Part shown: in pieces, positions 1 to 13,708 of the stretch
Numbering within the stretch: the first letter of the stretch is position 1
Layout of the letters: each line of letters begins with the position of its first letter
Program-made: the position numbers and the translations under genes
Notes under the pieces: model-generated
Databases searched by the model: none
What the model was told of the DNA's origin: nothing
The model's input: only the letters and a program-made list of their open reading frames with translations
Assembly: GCA_002104895.1 (NCBI GenBank)
Contig: MCFG01000137.1
Location: 62,001-126,000 of the forward strand
Origin: Anaeromyces robustus
Taxonomy: Eukaryota > Neocallimastigomycota > Neocallimastigomycetes > Neocallimastigales > Neocallimastigaceae
DNA: 64,000 bases
Reading direction: 5' to 3'

Positions 1-1493
1 TCTTTAAAATATGAATCTAATATACCAAAAGAAAAAGCTATCCAACATATTTTTATATTAGAAGACAAAAGTACAAAAATAATAGAAGGAAATATTAATA
101 ATAATAAGTTATTATATTCTTCTAATAATGATAATAATAATAATAATAACAATAATAATAATAATAATAAGTTAAATAAAATAAATTCACACCAAATAAA
201 AACAAAAAATTCAAATAAATTATATTTGAAAAAAAGTAATTATTATATTAGAATGTTCCTTAATTATAATTTTTATATTTCACTATTATGTTTAATATTA
301 TAATATTATCATAATTATCATATATATTTATTTATATTTAATTATAACAAATAATATTAATTTCTATTTAAATAGAATCCAGTGATTCACCCCAACGTCT
401 AACATTTTCTCATTCTTTCCACTTAAGTCAAGTTTCATCAGATGAAGAAGTTGATATTGATAAAATTAATTACAATTTTTCCTCAATTTTGTATGATAAT
501 CCATCAACTGGAGCAATGAAAAGTTGTATAGGTTTCGTTGATCCTAAATATTTTAAAGCCAATAAAAATGAAATGGAAGCAAAATATAGAGGTTTAAAAG
601 GCTTTATGGAACATAGAGAATATAAAATTGGAAAACAAAACCCTGAATATCATGTAATATACCATTTAATTATTTAATACATAAAAACTAATAGATATTT
701 ATATATAATATTCAATAGAATATTTACTTATTATTTTATTTTTTTTTTTTTAATTAAACAAAAAAATAAAAAAAGTTAAGCGATATATTTAAAGGTGTTG
801 TTGTATACATTAATGGTAATATAAAATAAACGTATTATTACTACTTATTGTTTTACTATATATTGTTTTTACTAAATTTAAATTATTTCTTTTTTTTTTT
901 TATTTTGAAAAATAGGTTTTTCAAGAAATTGTACTGACGTTGAATTAAAACGTCTAATTAGAATGCATGGAGGAAAAGTTTGGTATGTATATAAAAATTA
1001 ATATTAAAATAATATCTATTAATTATATAATAATGTGTAATGTGTTTATCTTATCTTTTTTTTTTTTCAGTTGGTATATGTCAAAAACTCGCATTACTCA
1101 TATCATTTGTTCTTCTTTATGGTACGAAAATTATATATTTATACGTATTATTTATAAATAATAAATAATAAATTATAAATAATTCTATATAATATAAATT
1201 ATTTATTATCAATTATCAATTATCAATATTTAATTTTTTCCGTATCAATATATATATATATATATTTTAATTTAGTGAATCAAAAATTCAAGATTATATA
1301 AATAGTAAAGTTAATTATTATAAAATTGTTACTGATCAATGGATAATTGATTCAATAAAAGCAAACAAAAGATTAAATGAAACACCTTATTTAACATTAA
1401 ATGTTTTAAAAGTAAATAAATAATAGATTTTTTTACCTTACATATATATAATATATATAACAATAATATTAATTATAGTTCCTATATTAATTC

Positions 1494-1525
<32 letters not shown>

Positions 1526-1580
1526 TTCTAAATAGAAAGCTCAATACCAAAGAAGTATATATGATTATCTAAAAAAATAA
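1..1580 (+). CDS. REV1-like BRCT-domain protein, 5'-partial, no polymerase domain
   Basis: The gene enters from the left edge. Inferred exons are 1-235, 376-653, 776-815, 916-982, 1071-1121, 1276-1411 and 1536-1580; all junctions are GT-AG and keep one frame. The first exon encodes a basic, Asn-rich stretch. The later exons read IFKGVVVYINGFS, then a VELKRLIRMHGGKV helix, then SKTRITHIICSSL, then IVTDQWIIDSIKANKRL. In order and wording this is the BRCT domain of the translesion polymerase REV1 (compare IFSGVAIYVNG, LRKLMMLHGG, KTTHIIATNL and WIVESIKAGRLL in animal REV1). In REV1 the BRCT lies near the N-terminus and a Y-family polymerase domain follows. Here the frame stops after DYLKK at 1578-1580, and no polymerase-like frame follows in the next 1.1 kb. 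It may be a truncated REV1, a BRCT-only paralogue, or a gene with an unrecognised further exon. Confidence 0.72.
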
Positions 1581-2688
1581 TCTTTATATATAATATATAT
1601 TAAGCTGCTCTATTATTTATATAATATTTAGTTTATTCTTTTATTATTATATTTTTTTCATATATATTAATTATTCAATATAATATAATATATTCATATA
1701 TTCATTTTATATACTCATTTTATAATTATTTTTTTTTCTTTTTTATTTATATTTTATTTTGGCATTTTTGATATTATTTAAAATTTAAATAATTTTAGCA
1801 TTTTTGATATTATTTAAAATTTTTGATTAGTATTTTATATACATTTTACTTTTTGAATTTTTTTTTTCTTTGAAATATATTTATACCTATTAATTTTTGT
1901 ACCTCTTTATATGTATTTTAACACTAATTTATTTATTTATTTTTTAATCATTTATTCTATTTTATTTTTATTGTTTTTTTTTATTTTATTTTATTTTATT
2001 TTATGTTATTTTACTTTTTATTATTATTAATTTACAAATATATCATTTGAAAAGAAAAAAAAAAAAAAAAAAAAAAAAAGGTTACTCAATATTCATAATT
2101 ATATAATTCTACTAAATAATTTTAAAATTTAATAATTATATATTTAAAAAAGGAATAATTAAATATTTACTATATATATATAAACTTTTTTTTTTTCAAA
2201 ATCTTAAATATATTTAACATTTATGATTAATAAATACAATAAAAATAAAATAAAAAATAAAAAGAATTAAATTATATCTATTATTTTAATGGTCAGAATG
2301 AATAAAGTTTATTAATTATAAATAAAGAATATGAATAACTTTTAATATTCTCGAAGTCATTTAGAAATTATTAATAATTTTTTTTTTCTTTTTTATTTAA
2401 ATGATATCTTTTTTTTTTTTTTTTTTTGTGTTTTACCTTAATAAAAAAAATTAATAAAATTTTCCATGATTCATTAATAACATTAAAAATTATAATAATA
2501 TAAAAAAAAACATTTCATTCTTATATCTAAGATATATCAATATTTATTTAAAAAAAATTAAGTAAAAGAAGAAAAAAAGAGAAAACTTTAAATAAATAAA
2601 TTACATTATTATTAATTTAAATATTTATTTATTTTACCTCTAAAAAGAAAAAATTCCTTTTATTTTATATACCTTTAATTAAAAAAAA
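1581..2688. other. Intergenic, A/T-rich, no gene seen
   Basis: No coding frame is visible. A short tandem duplication (GCATTTTTGATATTATTTAA, twice) lies at about 1760-1825. There are poly-T and poly-A runs, including a long A tract at about 2055-2078. Confidence 0.6.
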
Positions 2689-4858
2689 ATGGAAAGAATT
2701 TCATCAATTAAAGTAAAAGAAAGATAAGAAATTACACCTTTTTTTTTTTATTTATTAGAAAAAATATAATCTAATAAGAAAAATATGTATTTATATATAT
2801 ATATATATTATCTAAATCCATATATTTAAATAATTTCATATATTTAAATAAATCAGAAAAAAGCGCTTATTATAAATAATTTTGACAAAACTATTAATCA
2901 AGACTGTAATTATCCTGAAAAAAAAATTTTTTTTTTTTATTATAATTATTAGAATGAGATATATGAATAATTAAAATTATATAATAGTATTAATATTTTA
3001 AATAATATATAATTGTTTATTATAAACAATTAGTAAATAAAAATGCCGTTATATTAATAAAAGTAACGAAAACAACATAATATAATTTTAATTATAAAAT
3101 ATTTTAATGAAAAAAAAAATATTTAATATAATAATATTAAATTTTTTCTTATTATTTCTTATTATGAATTAATAAATAAATATCTGTATATCTAGTTTCT
3201 AAAAAATGTTTATCATTTCTCTGACGATAATATTGTATATATATCTAATGATGAACAATTAACAAAAACAAACTTACTAAATTATTTAAAATCATTTATA
3301 TCAGTAAGTTATAGTGATTAATATTATTATTATTATTATTATTATTAAATTATTATTATATTTTTAATATATTATACTAATATCTTAAATGATATTTGAT
3401 TTATAATAAAAAAAAAAAAAAAAGAGAGGAAGTGAATGGTATTTTTTATATTATATAGGTATGTGTATACATATATATATATAATTAAATATTATTCATT
3501 TTACTTATAGAAAAAAAGACTTATTAATTTCCTAATAACACAATACATCTTTATATTATATTTAATAAAAGGACCTTCCATTTCTGGTATATATATCATT
3601 ATAATAATATTATTATAATAAAATGTTATTTACAAATTATATATATATAATATTATATATTATAATATATACAAAAAGATGTGGATAATAATTCAAATGA
3701 GGACGTTATTTCTTCATTCGAAGATATTTTAAATATTGAAGTAGATATTGAATTATTAATATAATTATAATAATTAATATTTTTTTTTTTTTTTTGATTA
3801 TTATTAATTTATATACAACAATTATAATATTTTATATTATTAATTAATTTTCCAATACATATATATTAACATATTAAAAATAACTAAAAAAAAAAAAAAA
3901 AAAAAAAAAAGATAAATGGAGATGGAAATTTTTTTAATTTAACGCCATTAGGAAGTAGATTTACTATATGGTTAGACTATTATGAAGATTATAAAATAAA
4001 AATAAATAATGATAATGATTATAATGATAATAATAATATATTTAAATCATATGCACAACCTATACAATTACCAAATTTATTAAACTATGTTCATAATTAT
4101 TATGATGATGAAAAATTAGGAGAGTATTCACTGTCCATTAATACTCCAGGAAATATTATTTGTTTTCAATCCTTATCCTATTACTATCCAATTAGAAATA
4201 ATAATTTATATAATAATAGTAATCATAAAGCATTTTTAGAAATAGCACTTTCGGAACTCAACAAAAAACCAGATATAAATATAAATCAGTTTGTTCAAAA
4301 ATTGTCAGAAATAGCAGATGAATTACAAAAAGAGATTTCAAATAAAATTAATAACTCATCACTATTAAAATCAGTTAATCATAATAATGAAATTAATAAT
4401 CATCACTTCAATAATTCACATGGTTTAAATGAAATTACTAATGATAATAATAGTAATAATAATAATAATTCTTTTGTATCAACATTCACTACTAATGACA
4501 ATAATAAAAGTGATTCAATATCATATAGTAATGAAATATCCTCCGAAACTCTAAATTCAAATAAAACAATGATTATAATTAAAGACTTTAAAATATATAT
4601 AAATAAAAATTATATTAAAAAGGAATCTTTTATTCCTTATGAAAAATATAAGTATAAAATATTAAAAGAACTTGTTAGTACAGCACATGCCCAACTTTAT
4701 TTAGTTACTGAAAAAAAAGTATCAGAAAATGGTGGATTTAGTAATAGTAGCTTAAATTTAAATCTAAGTTCTAATATACTTATTGATTATTGTGATGAAG
4801 ATAAACAAAATGAACTTTTATCATCAAAAAATCATTATAATAAAGATGAATTAAAATC

Positions 4859-4945
<87 letters not shown>

Positions 4946-7900
4946 TTTTTATTCATCTTTATATTCTCGAAGACATGCTTTAAAAATTATTTATTTAACC
5001 AAGAATGATCAAGATTCACTAACAGTTGAATCAGAGAAAAAATATAAAAAGTTAATAAAAGAAGCATTATTTTTAAGAGAACTTAATCACATTAATATTC
5101 AAAAATTCATAACGTCATGGGTAAATTGATAATTAAAATGATATTATAAAGAAAAGTTATTAAACTTTACTTTATAATATTATTAATAATTATAATAAAA
5201 AATTCATTTATTATATATATTATATATATTTATTAAAATTTAATATTTAATAATAATTATTATTAATGTTATATATATATAGGCTGATAGAAATAAAATA
5301 TATATAATTACAGAATATTGTAATCGAGGCACACTTAAAGAATACATTATGAAAAAAGGTTTAATAGATAAAGAATGGGCTTTAAGTAATGGTTCAAATC
5401 CATATCTTGGACCAGGTGGTTGTTTAAATGAAATCATAATACGAATATTTTATAAACAATTAGGTAAAAAATATTTTTTTTAATTTTTATAAATTTAAAA
5501 AATTTTTTTCATTTTGAAATATATAGGAAACTATTAATATAACAAATATAATAATAATATTGTATATTTTATTTTATTTTATTTTTTTAATTTTTAGTTT
5601 CAGCTATTGAATATATTCATAAAAAGAATATCATTCATCGAGATATTAAACCACAAAATATAATGTTAGTTCAGTCCTATTATTCTCGTCCAATAAATTA
5701 TTATATTGACAGAAGAAGCGATTTTGAAAATAATACTAATGATTTTCTATTAACGAAAAGATTAAATAAAATTCATTTAGGATGGCAAGAAAATGAAATA
5801 ATGAATAATGATGAAAATAATTATATAACAAAATCATATTATTCATCATCTAATCATTTTATCAATAATGATAATGATAATGATATTAATAATAATAATA
5901 ATGAAAGTACTTCAAATATTATAGATGTTAACTCATTAATTAATTATCAATATATACCTATTTTAAAAATTGTTGATTTTGGTTTAGCTATATATACAAA
6001 AAATAATATAGTTATTAATAAAGGACATGTTGGTACTTTACAATATATGGCACCAGAAATTGTTAAAGGAATGGAAACAGGTTATAATAGTGATTTATGG
6101 AGTATTGGTGCAACACTTTATGAATGTATGACTTGTGAATGTCCTTATCGTTATCGTTCAAAATGGAAAATTGATAAGCGAGAAAAAGAAAATAATATTA
6201 TAAAACGTCCTCAAATTCAAAAATTTTCATATGAATTAAAATATGTTATATCTAAAATGCTTTCTTATAATCCTGATGAACGACCTAATTATAATGTATA
6301 TAATGAAATGCTCTTTAATTATTTACCATACAAATGTATTAATAAAGTCATTGAATTGGAAAAGAAATGTAAAAAGGAAGAAAATGATAATATCATACAT
6401 AGTTATGATTATGATAATGATAATAAGAGAGTTAAAGAAGAAGAAAATACTGAATTATTATCTGAAGAAATAACAGAAAAAATGGAAGAATCTATTTCTG
6501 AAATCGAAATAATAGAAACTAAGGATAAAGAAATTATACCTGTAGCCTATCCAAGTAGATATCGTCAAAAACAAAATATAAAAAACACTTATCATAACTT
6601 ATATACAAATAATAATGATATAGAAATACAGCAAAATATTAGAAATAATAATAATAATAATAGTAATAATAATAATAATGTTAATATTAATAGTAATAAA
6701 AATAGTAATAGTAATAATTATAATAATAAAAATGAATATTACAATTCTTCAAATAATAATTATGATAAAAATGAGATTATTCCAAAAAGAAAATCAAAAA
6801 TTATTAAATACCAAGATCAAAATGAACATAATTTATCATCATATAATTTTAAAATAAATAATGAAAATCAACAAATACTAAATATATCTAAAAATCATTC
6901 ACCTTTCTCATCAACAGAATCTATTAATTCTTCACGCTCTTCTTTAAGTAAGCAATCAAAATCAGAAAATGATAATAATAAAAAAATTAGAGAACCAAAA
7001 TATTTTTTCAAACCGACTTTATCAATGAAATCTTCTTCATCTTTTTATATAGAAACAAATGAAACAAAAGAGAATAATGATTATCAACAACCATATATAC
7101 CAAATACTTTAGTGATATCTGATGTTAATAATTTAAAAAATTTTGAAAATATAAATATATCTGATGATATCAGTATTTCAAATTATAACAATAACAATAA
7201 CAACAATAATAAGAATAATAAAAATAATAAGAATAATAATATGAATAATAATATGAATAATAATATGAATAATAATATGAATATAATATTACCTAATTCA
7301 TTTTTCAATTCTAATGAATTAAAAATTAACAATAAAAGAAAAGAGGAGAAAAAATCAGAATCTAAATCATCTTCAATAATTAATAAAATAAAAATTATTC
7401 ATGAAAATAAAACATTATCAACTATTGATGAAGTATCAGAATTAGAAACTATTGATATAAATAATTTTAAAATTCAAAATGAAAATAATAATAATAATAA
7501 TAATAACATAAACGATATAAATAATAATAACAGTGAAAATGATGAATTCAATTATATTAATATTAATAAAAATGAAATTTCATTACCTCATAATACCAAT
7601 ATTACTTCTATTAAACATTCATCATCAATATGTTCATTGGCTTCTGTTGAAATAAGTAGTAATAGATCTTCAATATCAACACCATATAAAAATGATCATA
7701 AATCATATAGTAGAAGTAGTAGTTGTAAAGGATGTTATGACTATCATTATAGTTATAGTAGTGAAATAGAAATTAATCAGAATAAGAAAATAAAAGAACA
7801 TGATAAAAATAATATAGTAAGTGAATATGAAAATGGAAATGGAAATAGAAATGGAAATGATAAAAGTATAAAAATAAATAAAAACATAAATAATAATAAA

Positions 7901-9439
7901 ATTAATAATGATAACAATAAAATGGATAATCAAATATTAAAAATATCACTAAATAATATAACATCACCAATCAAAAATGCAACTGAAAATATTTATTCAA
8001 CATATTGTCATAATATTAATCATCAAGAAATTTCAAATAAAAAGGAAAATAATATCAATAATGATATATTAAATAATAATAATACTAAAACATACTCAAA
8101 AAATTCATATCAAATACCTCACAGAAAAATGAAAAAAATAGTTCATCCTAACTTTTCAATGTCTAATATTAATCCACTAAATATAGAAACCGAAAACTTT
8201 ATAGAAGATTATCCTATACTAAATACTGAAGCAAATGAAATAAAAACTGAATATGAAAACAGTAAAAAAGAAAAAGAGTCTAAAGAAATCATTAATCCTA
8301 TAATTAATATACCATCTATAACTTATATTAATTCTCAAAAAATATTATCATCACCATCATTGTCATCATCATCATCATCATTATCCCTATCATCACCATG
8401 TCTTAAAAAAGAAAAAAAGAAAAATCTAAGAATTAAAAAATCATCGGTGGTACAACCAAACTCAAAAAAATATATGAATAATTCCTCATCCTTATCCTCT
8501 TCATCATATTTTACTTATGAAAATAAAAATAATAATTATAATAATTCTATAAATAGAACGAACAATAATATAAAAAATACAAATATAAATTCTCTTCATG
8601 AATATTATTCTCATTTTGAAAAAATCATAGAAAATCCTAATATACATGATTATTCATCATCAAATAAGCAGCTCTTTCGTACATCAGAAACAAAAAGAAA
8701 ACCAAAATTTGAAAATGGAAAAGAAAATGGAAAAGAAGATGAAGATGAATACGAATATAAACATGAAATCAACTTATTTCCAACAACACAACAATTCCAA
8801 AACGGAAATTCATCACATTCCTTTTCATCCCTACCATTATCAAATTATACCCAATCAATCTATGTCCAGACCGCTTCATCCTTTTCATCTACATCATCAT
8901 TAACATCAAATGAAAATAAAATCAATATATCATCCAATAATTGTTATGGATATTATGAAACAAGTCCAAAAAATGAATCATTATATGAAGAATCATCAAT
9001 CCCATTAGAATGTTCAAGAAAAACATTTCCAATTTCTACCAAAACGATAGCTCAACAAAATTATTCTCCATATAATAATATTTCATATAAACAATCATCT
9101 GATAATACAATCAATAATAATTATTATCCATATAAAAATATCCAACAACAAACATATATGAATCATAAATTAAATAATAATCATAATCATAATCATAAAA
9201 TTACGTCTAATTTAAATTTTTATAATAATTCTAATAATATTAACTTCAACAACAACAACAATAACAACAAAAATATCAATAATAATAATAATAATAATAA
9301 TGATAATATTGATAAAGATATAGAAGAAATATTCAAAATTTATGATGAATATGAAGAAGAAATAAATGATTATTCTTTTGATATTCAAAAAACAAAAAAA
9401 AAATCAACATTATCAAAAAAAAAGAGGGTAATTGATTAA
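2689..9439 (+). CDS. Serine/threonine protein kinase with poly-Asn insertions and long low-complexity tail
   Basis: Inferred exons are 2689-2712 (tentative ATG exon), 3196-3303, 3511-3586, 3679-3740, 3912-5120, 5283-5463 and 5598-9439, giving about 1,833 residues. Kinase hallmarks are clear. The beta-3 lysine is in RRHALKII (about K448), followed by a helix-C EALFLRELNH. The catalytic loop is HRDIKPQN (D569), the metal-binding loop DFG (D680), the activation segment GTLQYMAPE (about 700-707), then DLWSIGATLYE. There is no recognisable glycine-rich loop before beta-3: the stretch reads LVSTAHAQLYLV and is followed by a long insertion with a poly-Asn run. A second insertion of about 95 residues separates the HRD and DFG motifs. 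Residues from about 800 to the end are Asn/Ser/Lys-rich without a recognised domain. The catalytic core recalls ULK/Atg1 or NEK kinases, but I cannot assign a subfamily. The first exon rests only on a phase-matching ATG and GTAAAA donor. Confidence 0.82.
4858..4942 (+). repeat. (AAT)n microsatellite encoding poly-Asn inside the kinase N-lobe
   Basis: A nearly pure AAT run encodes about 28 consecutive asparagines just before the beta-3 lysine. It is exonic and in frame, so its length variation would change a loop in the catalytic domain. Confidence 0.85.
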
Positions 9440-9720
9440 ACTTCTTTAAGAAAAACTTTTATATATATTTTATTATTTATATTCTATATAATATTATTGT
9501 AATAATAAAAAAAATAATACTTGTGTATAATCTTCTTTTTTTTTTTTAATTATAGATTAAATTAAAAAAAAAAAATTATTTACTTGTTTATTAATTACTT
9601 TTTTTTTATATTATAGATAAAATTAAAAAAAAAAAAATTATTCGTTATTAATTACTTTTTTTAAAATATTTATACAAACAAACACTAGATTACCAAAAAA
9701 TTTAAAAATTATAAAACCTG

Positions 9721-9762
<42 letters not shown>

Positions 9763-10255
9763 TATTAATCATTTAAAAATTACAATGACAATATTAATAT
9801 TGCAATTACTATATATATCAATTATATAATAAATATTTGTTATAAATTATAAATAAATACATGAATATTTTTTATTATAAATTATTCTTTTTCCTTTTTT
9901 TTTTATCACTTTTTTTTATTTTTAATTAAAAGTTTCCAAGATTATTTTAAATAATTGTGAATTTGTATATAATGTAACAGAATAAAGCATTTTTTTTTTA
10001 TTATAATAAATATAATTAAAGAATATTTTTATTAAATACACATAAAAACAAAATAACTTGTTTCACAAAAAAAAAAAGAAAATACTATTAAACAAAAAAG
10101 AAACTTAACCTTTAGTGTTTTTTTATATTATTATAATAAAAAAACTTAACCTTTTTTTAACTCTAGTTATATTAAATGTTTATATATTATCATATATTAT
10201 TATATAATATTAAATAATTTATTTATATAATATATAATATTAAAAAATGTTATTT

Positions 10256-10302
10256 TAATAAATAAACAAACAAACAAACAAATAAACAAACAAACAAACA
10301 AA

Positions 10303-10341
<39 letters not shown>

Positions 10342-10345
10342 AAAA

Positions 10346-10432
<87 letters not shown>

Positions 10433-10434
10433 AG
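10256..10434. repeat. (AAAT)n microsatellite with AAAC variants
   Basis: About 180 bases of AAAT tetramers, starting with interspersed AAAC units. The tetramer period makes stop-free (LFIY)n frames on the minus strand that are not genes. Confidence 0.9.
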
Positions 10435-13225
10435 TAAAATAATAATTATAAATATTAAAAAAAATATGACTCATTAAGCTTTTCTAATAATAAAGATATA
10501 TTTTTATTATAAATATATTATCATAATAGTTATTATTATAATGAAAAAATTGAAAATATTAGTTATTATAAACAAATATTGGAAATATTGAAAATATAAA
10601 GAAGAGTCAAATAATAATATAGCAATAATAATAATTAATATAGAAATTATAAATAAGAATAAAATAATAACATAGAAATAATAATAATTAATATTACATA
10701 GCAATAATAAAATAACAATAATAATATAGCAATAATAATAATTAATATGGTTAAATTATAATTAAAAACAATAATTATTATTATTAATAATGATAATTCT
10801 TTTTATTAGAAATTAAAGAACAAAAAAAAAAAAAGGAGTAAATGCATATGTAATATATTATAATTATAATATAATATATTATAATATTATACTCAAATAT
10901 ATTTAATTATAAATTTAACAAAAGATTTTTAAAATTGTTTTTATATATAATATATTAATTTACAAATGATGTCTTTTTTAGTTATTTTGTCAACTTAAAA
11001 TTAATCAAATTTTTTAATATTAAATAAAATCAAAGGTAGTAGTAAATAATACATAAATATACAAATACAAATAAAATGATAATAATATTATTTATTTCAT
11101 TCAAGAATATAAATATAAATATAAATATAAATATAAATATAAATATAATATTATTATATTAATATTATATTATTATTTATTATTTATTATTATTATTATT
11201 TTTATTATTATTATTATTACTACTATCATTATTATTAATATTGTAATAATTATTTTTTGTTATTAGTTATTAAAAATCAAAAATATATAAAACATTTTAT
11301 TAATAAATAAAAAATGCTCTATAATAAGAATTTTTTTTCTTCAATTTTTTTTTATCAAACTATTATATAGTCATTTGAGAAAAATTAAAAAGGATAATAT
11401 TAAGACTGCTGAATATATATATATATTTTTTATTTAAATAACATATTATTACATTTTTTATAATATTAATAATAATATTATTAAATATTAAAAGGTATAA
11501 AAATAATAACTTTTCAAACAAAAACAATAGTATTAATAATGAAAATAAAAATGTTAAAAAAAAAAAAGAAAAGAAAAGAAATAAGAATAAAAAAAAAAAA
11601 AAAATAAAAATAAAAAAAAGTGAAATTTCTTCAAGTAATTAAAAAGGTTGATTTTTTATATTAAAAATATATTAAATATTACTATATGCATATATGGATG
11701 ACTACCATTATTAGTATTATTAAAATAATTAAAATATTAGGAAGATGTAAAATTATGAAAAATAAAAAAAAATAAACAAAACATGACTTTTAGTTTTAAT
11801 TTGATTTTTTAAAGCTAATCATTTTTAATTATTATAAAATTATAATAATAATTAATAATTTGATTATTTCATATGTTATATGTTATATAGAATTGATACA
11901 TTTTAAATGACCCTATTATTAAAATTAAAGTATTTATTTAATATTATTCCTATTATTATATTAATTATAGTCTTTTTTTTTTAACCTTTTTTTTTATATT
12001 TAAATTTAAATTTTTACTCAGCATTTTTGTTCTTTAATTAAAAATAATTTTAAAACTATAAAGAAAAGAGGTCTTTTTTATTTGTTATAATGCTATTAAT
12101 TGATAATTATTTTAAAAATCTTTAGATATTTGTCTATTTATTTATTATTAATAAAAGCGGGTTATGTTATGTGTATTTACATTATTATAAATTCTTTTAT
12201 TTTTTTATTATAGTGATAAATGTAATATTATATAATTATTATTTTAATTAAACTTTAAATTAATAATATATAATATATGATTTATAATCTATTAATATAT
12301 AATAATATAAATAATAATATTGTGATACTTAATCGATAATAATTTAATAATTTTATATATGGTTAGAAAGAATATTTTTCATAAATATACAAAAACGGCA
12401 ATAAAAGTGTTCAAGAATTGTTATTATTTTATGTAATAATTTAAAATTAAAAAAAAAAAATTATTATATATTGACTTTTATGGTTATATTTACAAAGGTT
12501 TTTTTATATTAAATTTTATATTAATCAATAATATTAATTTTGTAATAAAAAGAATTAATAATATTAATTTTAATAACTTTATTTTTTTTTTTCAGTTAAT
12601 TATTCTTCTTTAAGTGAGTGACCTATAGTATATAATAAATAATAATAATAATAATAATAATAATAATTATAATATAAATTAGTATTAACAATATTTATTT
12701 ATTATATGAATGATATTAACAATTAACTGTCTTTTTAAATAGATTTATTATTGTTTATATATTATAAAAAAATATGTTTATATTATTAATAATTAAAATA
12801 TAAACATATTTATCTATTATTTATCTATTTATTTATTTATTTATTAATTTATTTATTTATAAACATATATATTTTATATAATGAATAATACTAATCAAAT
12901 ATTAATATAAATAAAAACTAAAGTAAATATATAAAAATAAATAAATACTAGTAACTTTAATTTAGTTATTATTTTTCAAAATACTAACTTAATACTTTTT
13001 TAAAAATTAATCTTTTTAATATATAATTATATTATCCACAAATTAATTATTATATTTTAATATATATAATCATGTATTTATAATATATGGTTATATTAAG
13101 ATATAATATCTTATTTAATATATGTTATTTCTAAAAATGGTATTATTATTTCAAAAGATAGTTTTTAATAGTTTTTTATATGTTGAAAAATAAATAAAAT
13201 ATAATGGATATATAGATTAATAGAT

Positions 13226-13228
13226 GAA

Positions 13229-13292
<64 letters not shown>

Positions 13293-13347
13293 ATATAAAT
13301 ATATAAATATATAAATATATAAATATATAAATATATAAATATATAAA
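13226..13347. repeat. (AAAT)n followed by (ATATAAAT)n
   Basis: AAAT tetramers to about 13290 change into an eight-base ATATAAAT unit repeated about seven times, as if the octamer had grown from the tetramer array. Confidence 0.85.
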
Positions 13348-13467
13348 TAAAATAAATAAATAGATAAAAGATAAACAAATTAATTATATTAGGTTAGGTA
13401 ATTATTCTTTTTTATTATAGTATAAACAAAAATATTATGAATTAAATAATAATTTAAATATATTAAT

Positions 13468-13534
13468 ATATTAAATGGTACAATGAAAGACACTAAAATT
13501 TTTATTATAGAAACATTACTGTACCATTTAATAT
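13468..13534. repeat. 14-bp perfect inverted repeat with 39-base spacer
   Basis: ATATTAAATGGTAC at 13468-13481 is matched by its exact reverse complement at 13521-13534. The arms include a GGTAC core that is uncommon in this background. It could be a small miniature-transposon-like hairpin or a cruciform; no function is evident. Confidence 0.6.
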
Positions 13535-13676
13535 TAAAAAAGAATATACAATATGTATTAATATGGTAAAATAAAAATTATATTTAATAAAAATTAATAT
13601 ATAGAAATAAATCAAAGTCATATATTAATATTTATTAAATATAATTTATCATATATTAATTTATTAAGGGATGCAG

Positions 13677-13708
13677 TAAAATGTTTCAACTGAAAATGAA
13701 ACATTTTA
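13677..13708. repeat. 12-bp perfect hairpin
   Basis: TAAAATGTTTCA at 13677-13688 pairs with TGAAACATTTTA at 13697-13708 across an 8-base loop. It lies about 140 bases from the 13468-13534 inverted repeat, with no gene nearby. Confidence 0.6.
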
